Source: an uncultured Duncaniella sp. (GTDB lineage Bacteria; Bacteroidota; Bacteroidia; Bacteroidales; Muribaculaceae). Taken from it: a stretch of DNA of 11,534 bases. Where the stretch lies: positions 1 to 11,534 of the forward strand of contig CAJTMJ010000062.1 in assembly GCA_910577335.1 (NCBI GenBank), written 5' to 3'. Made by a program: the position numbers and the translations under genes. Below are positions 1 through 7,543 of the stretch, piece after piece (positions within the stretch are counted from its first letter, which is position 1; each line of letters begins with the position of its first letter). Under the pieces are notes generated by a model, which did not search any database, was not told where the DNA came from, and saw only the letters and a program-made list of their open reading frames with translations.

Positions 1-50
1 GGGGGGCAATTTATCTGGTCAACCGGGGGGCAAATTCACTGAGTTTTTCC
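1..50. repeat. Short G-rich direct repeat, possibly the end of an IS21-like element
   Basis: The string GGGGGGCAA occurs at 1-9 and again at 25-33, exactly 24 bases apart, each followed by an A/T-rich trinucleotide. From memory, many IS21-family elements of Bacteroidetes carry repeated blocks of this style (G-run, then CAATTT, with about 24-base spacing) just outside istB, so this could be the right end of an element whose transposase genes lie before the window. No transposase coding sequence and no complete terminal inverted repeat are visible here. The repeat is seen directly; the IS21 link is inference from recalled patterns. Confidence 0.4.
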
Positions 51-64
51 ATTTAGCCCCAAAT

Positions 65-100
65 AACAATCGGTTATGTTTTCCGGCATAACCGATTGTT
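65..100. terminator. Perfect 14-bp inverted repeat with 8-base loop
   Basis: AACAATCGGTTATG (65-78) is perfectly complementary to CATAACCGATTGTT (87-100), with loop TTTTCCGG. It would form a stable hairpin at the end of whatever transcript enters from the left. There is no clear T-tract on either side, so it is a weak candidate as a simple intrinsic terminator; it could instead be a protein-binding site or part of a mobile-element end. Its right arm overlaps the predicted -33 element of the promoter that follows, so hairpin formation or protein binding could influence that promoter. Confidence 0.5.
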
Positions 101-125
101 GTCTCAAAAATTCTTTGTAACTTTG
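95..125 (+). promoter_or_regulatory. Predicted Bacteroidetes sigma-ABfr-type promoter
   Basis: TAACTTTG at 118-125 is an exact match to the Bacteroidetes -7 consensus TAnnTTTG. ATTG at 95-98 is a partial match to the -33 TTTG element, with 19 bases between them, which is in the usual range. Transcription would start near 131-133 and run through a leader of about 145 bases into the helicase gene and the type I operon. No other convincing promoter was seen in the short gaps between the genes. The -7 match is clear; the -33 match is weak. Confidence 0.5.
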
Positions 126-180
126 TAATTAGGAATAGTAACGTCTATCTGAAAATGACCAACTGATAACAAAAGACCTA

Positions 181-192
181 CGGCGCGAGCCG
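181..192 (+). other. Small GNRA-loop hairpin in the leader
   Basis: CGGC (181-184) pairs with GCCG (189-192) around GCGA, a GNRA-type tetraloop. It lies in the predicted leader, 12 bases before the larger terminator-type stem, so the leader probably holds at least two stems. GNRA loops are common tertiary-contact or stability elements in structured RNAs. Four base pairs can occur by chance, so support comes mainly from its place beside the larger structure. Confidence 0.35.
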
Positions 193-204
193 AAAACACT
201 TTGA

Positions 205-271
205 AAACTCCCGAGTAGTCGTTACAGGCTTTGGTCGGCCTTCAGATGCCACGCGGGAGTTTCCCTTTTTT
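205..271 (+). terminator. Terminator-type hairpin in the leader, abutting the first gene (possible attenuator)
   Basis: AAACTCCCG (205-213) pairs perfectly with CGGGAGTTT (254-262), enclosing about 40 bases that can form inner pairs such as GGC 227-229 with GCC 238-240. CCC and a run of six T (266-271) follow. This has the form of an intrinsic terminator with a branched or long apical loop, yet it ends only 6 bases before the ATG at 278 and lies downstream of the predicted promoter. It could cap a short RNA of about 140 nt, or act as an attenuator controlling the operon. An 11-codon reading frame starts at ATG 246 in the apical part, runs through the right arm and T-tract, and ends at TGA 279-281, overlapping the helicase start as ATGA. 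From memory, similar sequences recur between genes in Bacteroidales genomes, which would favour a dispersed RNA element; this was not checked. Confidence 0.6.
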
Positions 272-277
272 GAAATT

Positions 278-1246
278 ATGACAATTAACTTTAACGACAT
301 ATTACAAGAATCGTTACTTTCGATTCAAAATGCCTCCAACAGTCCATACGGTTTTGTTGGCTTACCGTCCGGCCTTAAAGATTTAGATAAAGCCATTTGC
401 GGCTTTGATAACTCGGATTTAATCGTAGTCGGCGCACGTCCAGCTATGGGCAAAACTGGATTCCTTCTTACTCTTGCCATCAACATGGTGGAAAGGGAAA
501 TTCCTGTGCTGTTCTACTCTTTGGAAATGAGCAATCTACAAATAGTTAACCGTATGCTCTCCAACATAACCGGAATCGAGGGCAATAAACTATCTTCCGG
601 TCGTATGTCGGAAGAAGAATGGGAAAACATTATAAAAGTTGGAAAGGAAATGGGAAAATTTCCCCTTTACCTCACTGACAAGTGCGACTGGAAAATCGAA
701 AATTTCTGTAAGAAAGTAAGAGAGGATGTCGAAGAAACTGGGGCTAAGATAATCTTCATTGACTATCTGCAACTCTTTTCGACTCGAGAGAGACTACAGA
801 ACCGATATGAGGAAGTTGCTCTCTGTACCCGAGAATTGAAACTATTGGCAAGAGAATTAAACTTGCCTGTAATTGTTGCTTCGCAACTCAACCGCAATGT
901 CGAGAACCGCACGACTGGAATATTCCGCGAAAAGATGCCTCAAATGTTTGACTTGCGCGACAGCGGCACCATTTGCGACGATGCTAATGTCGTAATGTTA
1001 CTTTACAGACCCGAGTATTATACCCGTAGCTCCGAGGATGAGAATGGCAATGACATCAGAGGACTTGCTGAGGTTATTATCGCAAAAAATCATATGGGTA
1101 GAGAAGATACTATAAGACTTAAATTCTCTCCAGAAACCGGCAAATTCGAGGATTGGGAACCATATGAGCCGGAAATTCCTTTCCTCAATCGTCCGAATTA
1201 TGAAGAGACTCTTGACAATTTTGATTCTTTATCTTCACCTTTCTGA
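278..1246 (+). CDS. DnaB-like replicative helicase domain protein without the N-terminal domain
   Basis: The protein of 322 residues matches the RecA-like C-terminal domain of the hexameric replicative helicase DnaB and starts almost at the domain edge; full DnaB is usually 450-500 residues, so the N-terminal primase-contacting domain is absent. Visible motifs are Walker A GARPAMGKT (52-60), the catalytic glutamate in YSLEM (E83), Walker B IIFID (158-162) followed by YLQL, and SQLNR (202-206). Where DnaB has its arginine finger (K-x-R-N-G), this protein reads KNHMG, with His at 272, so ATPase coupling may be altered. ATG 278 is the first ATG after the in-frame stop at 167; there is no clear ribosome-binding site. 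The gene ends 6 bases before hsdM and so is probably co-transcribed with it. It is unlikely to be the cell's own dnaB. It could be a phage- or element-derived loader, or an accessory part of the defence locus; its role here is unknown. Confidence 0.85.
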   Translation: MTINFNDILQESLLSIQNASNSPYGFVGLPSGLKDLDKAICGFDNSDLIVVGARPAMGKTGFLLTLAINMVEREIPVLFYSLEMSNLQIVNRMLSNITGIEGNKLSSGRMSEEEWENIIKVGKEMGKFPLYLTDKCDWKIENFCKKVREDVEETGAKIIFIDYLQLFSTRERLQNRYEEVALCTRELKLLARELNLPVIVASQLNRNVENRTTGIFREKMPQMFDLRDSGTICDDANVVMLLYRPEYYTRSSEDENGNDIRGLAEVIIAKNHMGREDTIRLKFSPETGKFEDWEPYEPEIPFLNRPNYEETLDNFDSLSSPF

Positions 1247-1252
1247 TTCAAT

Positions 1253-3076
1253 ATGGCTGATGAGCTGAAACAATTTGAGGATAGACTGTGGGAAGCAGCC
1301 GACAAGCTGCGTTCTGAGAGCGGTCTCAAATCAACGCAATATTCAACCCCATTATTGGGGCTGATATTCCTACGTTTTGCATCCAACAAACACGATAAGT
1401 TCAAAGATGAAATTGAAGCCGAGTATTCCGCTTCGCAGAATACCCGTAACCCGAAAACACGTGAGGAAATCGCTTTGAGCAAATGCGGATATTATCTGCC
1501 GGAGAAATCTCATTTTGACTATCTGCTCAGTTTGAGTGAGCAAGAGGATATTCCGCTTGCAATCAAACAGGCGATGGAGGGTATCGAGCAGCACAAGCCC
1601 GAACTTGTAGGCTCGCTCCCCAAAGATGAATATTTTAATCTTGAACCTAAGGAAGACGGCGAGAACATACGCGACTACTCGCTCACTGCCTCGCTTCTGA
1701 AAATCATAAATTCCATTCCTCGCGATTTGGAGGGGGATGTATTCGGAAAGGTTTATGAATACTTCCTCGGCAAGTTCGCAAGCAGTGAGGGGAAAGGTGG
1801 CGGTGAATATTACACCCCGACTTCCGTTGTCCGTCTTATGGTTGAAATGATTGAGCCGTATCAAGGACGCATCCTCGACCCGGCTTGTGGTTCGGGCGGT
1901 ATGTTTGTGCAGAGTGCCGACTTCGTTCAACGTAGCAACGATCGCCCCGACCGTATCAGTGTTTACGGTATCGAGAAGGAGAACGAAACAGTAAAGCTCG
2001 CGCGAATGAATATGTTCCTTCACGGCTTGAACGGAAACATAGTTCAAGCCAATAGCTATTACAGCGACCCACACAATTCATTCGGCACGTTTGATTTTGT
2101 AATGGCAAATCCTCCTTTCAATGTCGATGATGTCAGCTACGACAAAGTAAAGGACGACCCCCGATTCAACACTTTCGGAATACCTAAAAACAAGACCAAA
2201 TCTAAGAGCAAGGATGGCGAAACCGTGCCAAACGCGAATTATCTATGGATAAATCAATTCGCCACGGCACTCAATGACACCGGGCGAGCCGCCCTCGTCA
2301 TGGCTTCTATTGCCACTGATGCCGGAAAGTCAGAGGCCGAGATACGCGCCCGTTTGGTTGAGGATGGCATTGTGAGCGCAATGCTTTCACTGCCGAGCAA
2401 TATGTTCTTTTCGGTTACTCTCCCGGCCACTCTTTGGTTCTTCGACAAAGCACGACGCGAGGATAAACGAGTACTTTTCATCAATGCCCGCAATTTCTAT
2501 AAGCAGGTTGACCGCGCACATCGAGAATTTACCGATGAACATATAGCCAACCTCGCTTGCATCCGTCACCTATTCCAAGGCGATGAAGCCCATTGGCACT
2601 TGCTAATGTCGCATTACGACAACCGCATCCACGATTTGACTGCTAAATATGAGAGTTGCGTTGAAGAAAGAAATGCAGCAACCCTTGAAGCCGAAACTTT
2701 CCTTTCGGAGAATCCCGGCAAAAATCTTAAAACCGACATCAAGCGCCGCATAGATGCCGCCGAGGCCGCTCTTGCTGAGGCCGAAAAAGAGTTAAACCAT
2801 ATAACTTCTATGCGCCAATGGCTTATAGACAACTTCCCCGGCGGCAAGTATCGCGATGTTATCGGTCTTTGCAAGGCCGCATCCATTGAAGAAATTCGTG
2901 AACAAGACTACTCGCTCAACCCCGGTCGTTATGTCGGCGTCAGCTTTGACGTAGAAGACCTAAACGATTTCCGCGAGAGTATGACCTCGCTAAAATCAGA
3001 ACTATCCGATCTGAATGATAGTGGTAAAGAGCTGATGAGCAGAATTTTGTCTAATCTAAGTCAATTGGGGATATGA
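1253..3076 (+). CDS. hsdM: Type I restriction-modification system methyltransferase subunit HsdM
   Basis: This is the adenine-N6 methyltransferase subunit, which works with HsdS (usually M2S1) to methylate both halves of a bipartite DNA target and is also required for restriction by HsdR. The N-terminal 150 or so residues form the helical HsdM_N region (LWEAADKLRS near residue 13, LGLIFLRFA near 35). The catalytic domain starts around GEYYTP (184-189) and has the AdoMet-binding motif DPACGSGGMF (209-218) and the catalytic motif NPPF (286-289). A Glu/Ala/Lys-rich stretch at about 466-525 is predicted coiled coil, as expected for contact with the HsdS helices. At 607 residues it is complete and somewhat longer than the classical 500-530-residue forms. 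It follows the helicase gene by 6 bases and its stop overlaps the hsdS start (ATGA, 3073-3076), showing translational coupling. The family call is secure. Confidence 0.97.
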   Translation: MADELKQFEDRLWEAADKLRSESGLKSTQYSTPLLGLIFLRFASNKHDKFKDEIEAEYSASQNTRNPKTREEIALSKCGYYLPEKSHFDYLLSLSEQEDIPLAIKQAMEGIEQHKPELVGSLPKDEYFNLEPKEDGENIRDYSLTASLLKIINSIPRDLEGDVFGKVYEYFLGKFASSEGKGGGEYYTPTSVVRLMVEMIEPYQGRILDPACGSGGMFVQSADFVQRSNDRPDRISVYGIEKENETVKLARMNMFLHGLNGNIVQANSYYSDPHNSFGTFDFVMANPPFNVDDVSYDKVKDDPRFNTFGIPKNKTKSKSKDGETVPNANYLWINQFATALNDTGRAALVMASIATDAGKSEAEIRARLVEDGIVSAMLSLPSNMFFSVTLPATLWFFDKARREDKRVLFINARNFYKQVDRAHREFTDEHIANLACIRHLFQGDEAHWHLLMSHYDNRIHDLTAKYESCVEERNAATLEAETFLSENPGKNLKTDIKRRIDAAEAALAEAEKELNHITSMRQWLIDNFPGGKYRDVIGLCKAASIEEIREQDYSLNPGRYVGVSFDVEDLNDFRESMTSLKSELSDLNDSGKELMSRILSNLSQLGI

Positions 3077-4209
3077 AACTTGGTGACATATGTACTATTA
3101 CATCAAGTAAACGTATATTCGCTTCGGATTATGTTGATGTCGGTATTCCTTTTTATAGGTCTAAGGAAATAATTGAAAAAAATCGTGGAGAAGAAGTATC
3201 CTCTCCATTATATATCAGCGAAGAAAAATTTGATGTAATAAAGAGTAAATTTGGAGTGCCAAGCAAAGATGATATTTTATTGACCTCTGTCGGGACTATT
3301 GGTATTCCATATCAAGTTCAAAGTTCAGACAATTTTTATTTTAAGGATGGAAATTTGACTTGGCTTAAAGATTTTACGAAATCTATAAACCCTCGTTTTA
3401 TTTATTACTTTATATCAAATTCCTTTTTCAGAACCTATCTTAATTCAATATGTATAGGGTCATCACAGGCAGCTTTAACTATTGAAAAATTAAAGAATAT
3501 TGAGATTTCTGTTCCAACAAAAAATATTCAAAACAGAGTAGCTGATATTCTTACCCTTTTTGATGACCTTATTACACTCAACAATCGTCGCATTGCTATT
3601 TTGGAAGAAATGGCTGTGCGTACATATCGTGAGTGGTTTGTGTTTTTCCGTTTCCCCGGCCACGAATCCACCGAGTTTGTCAATGGTTTACCTAAAGGAT
3701 GGGAATATCGCTCTGTTACAGATATTTTGCAGATTCTTTATGGCAAAGACCATAAGTTGGTTTATGATGGATTGTTTCCTATATATGGCTCCGGGGGAAT
3801 AATGCGTTATGGAAACGAATATTTATATGAAGGAGAATCTGTTTTAATACCTAGAAAAGGTACTCTTAATAACATAATATTAGCGGATGGCAAGTTTTGG
3901 TGTATTGATACAATGTTTTATTCAATACCTAAAATTCCTAAAATCTGCAAACTTGCTTTTTTTCAACTTAAAGCTTTTGATATGGAAGTGTTTAATTCTG
4001 GGACAGCTCTTCCGAGCATGACTATTAAAATTCTATCATGTCTTAAATTGCTTGTTCCGGATGAAAAATACAGAACGCTTTTTGAGCAATCCATATCAGA
4101 TATTTTTAATGAGGTAACACACTTTAAGAAGTTAAATGCTACGCTTCAGCAGATGCGCGACCGCTTGCTGCCTCAACTTATGAGTGGCCAGCTTGAAGTA
4201 GCACCTTAA
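3073..4209 (+). CDS. hsdS: Type I restriction-modification system specificity subunit HsdS
   Basis: HsdS chooses the DNA target and scaffolds HsdM and HsdR. The 378 residues show the usual two-repeat plan: first target-recognition domain at about 1-150 (opening KLGDICTITSSKRI), a conserved central helix region at about 154-200 (NRVADILTLFDDLITLNNRR), second recognition domain from about 208 (KGWE) to 335, and a closing helix at about 337-378 ending LLPQLMSGQLEV. The size is at the lower end of the normal range and neither domain looks broken. The recognition-domain DNA is markedly richer in A/T than the conserved central part and than hsdM and hsdR, which fits the known exchange of recognition domains between strains. 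The start ATG overlaps the hsdM stop. No second hsdS, partial hsdS or recombinase lies in the window, so shuffling at this locus is not supported. The target sequence cannot be predicted from this alone. Confidence 0.96.
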   Translation: MKLGDICTITSSKRIFASDYVDVGIPFYRSKEIIEKNRGEEVSSPLYISEEKFDVIKSKFGVPSKDDILLTSVGTIGIPYQVQSSDNFYFKDGNLTWLKDFTKSINPRFIYYFISNSFFRTYLNSICIGSSQAALTIEKLKNIEISVPTKNIQNRVADILTLFDDLITLNNRRIAILEEMAVRTYREWFVFFRFPGHESTEFVNGLPKGWEYRSVTDILQILYGKDHKLVYDGLFPIYGSGGIMRYGNEYLYEGESVLIPRKGTLNNIILADGKFWCIDTMFYSIPKIPKICKLAFFQLKAFDMEVFNSGTALPSMTIKILSCLKLLVPDEKYRTLFEQSISDIFNEVTHFKKLNATLQQMRDRLLPQLMSGQLEVAP

Positions 4210-4222
4210 ATCTTTGTAGGCA

Positions 4223-7200
4223 ATGAGATACTTTATTAAGGAAGATGATATAGAGCGAGAACTCATTGATGTTTGCCTCAATGAATTGGGCTACAACAAT
4301 CATTTCAATTGCTATGTGACCGACCATTTACATCGCAGCTCGGAGCGCGGTGTGCTTAACCTCGACGTACTCCGCCGCGAGGTCAAGCGCATAAACGCAT
4401 CGGCCACCGACCGCCTGCAAGGCTTCGATGATGCAGATGTCAATACCGCAATATCAGCACTCAATGATATAGACCTGCACTCCGACCCTGCTTCGCTCAA
4501 TGCCACTATTCTTACACGGATTATGAGCGGCTTTAAGATGCCGGTGCTTCAATCGAATGGCAAGCGTGAGCCTCGTACCGTGCAATTCATTGATTGGGAG
4601 AATCCTACAAGCAACCAATTTGACGTTGTCAACCAACTTTGGATTCAAGGCGATGTTTACCGTCTGCGACCTGATGTCATTATATATGTCAATGGACTAC
4701 CGCTCATAACTATTGAGTTAAAAGACAGCAACATTCCTGTCAAGGAGGCTTTCTCCAACAACTTGGCAAGATACAAAGATGCCATTCCTCAACTTATGGC
4801 CTATAACGCTGTGCTCGTTGCGAGCAATGGGTTGCATACCCGAGTAGGTGCGACTTATGCCGACTGGGCTTTTTTCGCTCCTTGGTTCAGAGCATCTGAG
4901 AAGGATAAAATCAACAAAGATGAAATCGAAAGCGAAAAAATCAGTCTTGATGTAATGGCTCGCTCGTTGTTGAAAAAGGAAAATTTGCTTGATTACGTTC
5001 ACAATTATATCCTTTTCTACAACGGCTCCAAAAAGATATGTGCCAAAAACCATCAATTCCTCGGAGTGAGCAGAGCCGTCGAGCGATATAAATATCTCTG
5101 TGGCTCACCTCGCGAAGAAGACCGCGGAAAGATGGGTGTGTTCTGGCATACACAGGGAAGCGGCAAAAGTTTTTCAATGGTGTATCTTGCACGCTTGCTT
5201 AAAAACCGTTTTCCGGGTAATTTCACGTTCCTTATCATAACCGACCGCGAAGACCTCGACAGTCAGATTTACCGCAACTTCTTACATAGCGGCTTTATGA
5301 GTGCCGACGAAGACTGCCAACCTAAAACAAGCGACCGTCTCCGCACAATGTTTGAAAAGGAAGACCACCGCATACTTTTTACGCTTATTCAGAAATTCCG
5401 TTACGATAAACGCAAGAAATATCCCATTCTCTCTGAACGAGATGATATCATTGTTTTTATCGACGAGGCTCACCGCACACAATATAAATCGCTTGCCGAA
5501 AATCTCAGGGCAGGTCTGCCTAACGCCAAGTATATGGCGTTTACCGGCACACCGCTTTTTGGAAGTAAAAAACTCACCAATAAATGGTTTGGCGAAACGG
5601 TCAGCGAGTATAATTTCAGTCAGGCTGTGCAAGATGAGGCCACCGTGCGCCTCACTTATCGCAACCACCTGCCTGAGGTGCAGAATGAAAATCCGACCTT
5701 CAGTGCCGACTTTATCAATATTCTTCAAGATGAAGAACTTGATGATGACAGTCGCCAACGTCTTGAACGCGAGTATGCCAAAGAACTTGAAATACTTCGC
5801 CGTCCGGCGCGTCTTAACAAGATAGCCGATGATATAGTAAATCATATCATCAACCGTGGCTATCTCGGCAAGGCAATGGTGGTTAGTGTTGACCGCTTTA
5901 CCGCCGTCAGAATGTATGACCTTGTCACCGCTAAATGGCAGCAAAAGATTGCCAAAATCAACCACGAACTGATGTCGCTCAATCCTACATCTGCGGAGTA
6001 TCAGACCAAACTGAAAATCCGTGAGTGGATGCGCTCTACCGATATGGCTGTCGTAATAAGCGAAAGCCAAGGCGATGATGAACGCTTTGCTGCCGAAGGT
6101 CTAAACCTTCGTCCTCATCGTGAGCGTATGAACGATGTTAACGAAGAAGGACAGGAATTGCAAGACCTGTTCCGAGATGAAAACAACCCTCTACGGATTG
6201 TTTTTGTATGCTCCATGTGGCTCACCGGCTTCGACTCTCCAATGGTGTCAACTCTTTATATGGATAAGCCTCTTGCAGGGCAAAATCTTATGCAGACTAT
6301 TGCGCGTGCCAATCGTCGATGCTCGACACTTGACGTGCTTGGACGAGAAAAATCGTGCGGTCAGATTATCTCTTACTGCAATATCTTCGGCAGTCTGAAA
6401 AAAGCTTTTGCCACCTATGGAGATGCGCAAGGAGGCGGTGACGATGCGGATACCGATAATCCCGGAACTGACACCCCCGCAGGCAATACTCCTGCGGCTG
6501 TGACACTTGATGAGCTTTACACACATCTTCGTGCTGCCATTTCTCAGTGCGTGGAATGGTGTCGAGGTCTTGGTGTCGATTTGCAGAAAATTCTCGACCT
6601 CAATAAAGCTTTCAACCAGATTTCTCTCTTTGACCAATACGCTAACATTCTCATAAATCCTGTTGAGCGCAAGGCTCAATTTGCTGTGTTTGATAACACT
6701 ATTTCACAGATTTATGATGAATGTTTGCCCGATATTATCAGCATCAAAGAGGAATTTGTAATGGCCGAGGTAATCCATTATCTCAGACAGGTTATGGATA
6801 ACTCAGTTGACCGAGGCAATCTTGATTCAGCTCGCCGCCGCATCAAGGATTTGCTCAATCAGAGCATTGTGCCGAAAGGTGACGGCCCGGCTGAAAATAG
6901 AGAGTACACTATCAAGGAGTTTGGAGAATTTGACCTTAGCCGTCTTGATATTGACAAACTCCGGGAGCAATACAGCGAATCTAAGTGCAAAGCACTTGAA
7001 ATCGCTGAACTTGAAGATTTCATCTCGCAAAAACTCGATACAATGCTCAATCAAAACAGCGAGCGCCGTACTTTTGCTGAGGAATTTCAACGCATTATCG
7101 ACCGTTATAATGCCGGAAGCACAGAATCTGAGCAAGCGATTCGCGAACTCATAGACTTGCTTAGCCGTATGACGGCAGAGCAACGCCGCGCTTCTGAGGA

Positions 7201-7519
7201 GGGGCTTACAGAGGAAGAACTCGAAGTGTTCGATATACTCCGCAAGGAAAATCTCTCAAAAGATGATACCATAAAGGTCAAAGCTGCCGCCCGTGATTTG
7301 CTTTCAAAATTGAAATCAAATCAAGACCAGCTGTTTACCACTGATTGGTATAAAGATAGTTCTAAGAAAAGCTCCTTCATCCTGTTCGTTAGAGATACTC
7401 TTGACAGGACGTTGCCGGACTGCTACGACCGGACAACATTCAGAGAGAAAAATGAGCTCCTATGTAATCAATTCATTGTCCGTGCATCTCAAAATGGCGG
7501 ATACCTTTTCGCAAGTTAA
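4223..7519 (+). CDS. hsdR: Type I restriction endonuclease subunit HsdR
   Basis: This is the motor and nuclease subunit, which joins HsdM and HsdS to translocate unmodified DNA using ATP and cut it at a distance. The N-terminal PD-(D/E)xK nuclease is visible as D151 ... E165-L-K167 (ITIELKDS). The superfamily 2 motor follows: Walker A HTQGSGKS (309-316), DEAH box (414-417), FTGTP (440-444) and motif VI QTIARANRR (691-699). A Gly/Asp/Thr/Pro-rich linker at about 733-759 separates the motor from the helical C-terminal region (about 760-1098) that contacts the methyltransferase. Its length of 1098 residues is normal and all key residues are present, so it should be active. The gene begins 13 bases after hsdS. 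No strong Shine-Dalgarno is visible, as is common in Bacteroidetes. Confidence 0.97.
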   Translation: MRYFIKEDDIERELIDVCLNELGYNNHFNCYVTDHLHRSSERGVLNLDVLRREVKRINASATDRLQGFDDADVNTAISALNDIDLHSDPASLNATILTRIMSGFKMPVLQSNGKREPRTVQFIDWENPTSNQFDVVNQLWIQGDVYRLRPDVIIYVNGLPLITIELKDSNIPVKEAFSNNLARYKDAIPQLMAYNAVLVASNGLHTRVGATYADWAFFAPWFRASEKDKINKDEIESEKISLDVMARSLLKKENLLDYVHNYILFYNGSKKICAKNHQFLGVSRAVERYKYLCGSPREEDRGKMGVFWHTQGSGKSFSMVYLARLLKNRFPGNFTFLIITDREDLDSQIYRNFLHSGFMSADEDCQPKTSDRLRTMFEKEDHRILFTLIQKFRYDKRKKYPILSERDDIIVFIDEAHRTQYKSLAENLRAGLPNAKYMAFTGTPLFGSKKLTNKWFGETVSEYNFSQAVQDEATVRLTYRNHLPEVQNENPTFSADFINILQDEELDDDSRQRLEREYAKELEILRRPARLNKIADDIVNHIINRGYLGKAMVVSVDRFTAVRMYDLVTAKWQQKIAKINHELMSLNPTSAEYQTKLKIREWMRSTDMAVVISESQGDDERFAAEGLNLRPHRERMNDVNEEGQELQDLFRDENNPLRIVFVCSMWLTGFDSPMVSTLYMDKPLAGQNLMQTIARANRRCSTLDVLGREKSCGQIISYCNIFGSLKKAFATYGDAQGGGDDADTDNPGTDTPAGNTPAAVTLDELYTHLRAAISQCVEWCRGLGVDLQKILDLNKAFNQISLFDQYANILINPVERKAQFAVFDNTISQIYDECLPDIISIKEEFVMAEVIHYLRQVMDNSVDRGNLDSARRRIKDLLNQSIVPKGDGPAENREYTIKEFGEFDLSRLDIDKLREQYSESKCKALEIAELEDFISQKLDTMLNQNSERRTFAEEFQRIIDRYNAGSTESEQAIRELIDLLSRMTAEQRRASEEGLTEEELEVFDILRKENLSKDDTIKVKAAARDLLSKLKSNQDQLFTTDWYKDSSKKSSFILFVRDTLDRTLPDCYDRTTFREKNELLCNQFIVRASQNGGYLFAS

Positions 7520-7543
7520 TACATTAATAACGGAAGAAACCTA

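Noticed and set aside
133..277. Retron non-coding RNA in the leader
   Set aside because: The structured leader invited the idea, but no reverse transcriptase is encoded in the window and the stem ends in a T-tract like a terminator.
170..277. N-terminal extension of the helicase through the leader
   Set aside because: The frame is open back to the stop at 167 but has no ATG, GTG or TTG start before 278, and the DNA forms a terminator-type stem.
1370..2074. Open frame of 234 codons on the minus strand inside hsdM
   Set aside because: It is antisense to the catalytic part of hsdM, with no recognisable domain and no promoter seen.
3073..4209. Phase-variable hsdS shuffling system
   Set aside because: Only one complete hsdS is present, with no partial hsdS, inverted repeats at the recognition domains or recombinase gene in the window.
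5301..5825. Open frame of 174 codons on the + strand inside hsdR
   Set aside because: It lies wholly within hsdR in another frame, has no recognisable motif and no ribosome-binding site; hsdR has all expected motifs across this stretch.
5282..6070. Open frame of 262 codons on the minus strand inside hsdR
   Set aside because: It is an antisense shadow of hsdR with Cys/Phe/His-rich translation and no family resemblance.
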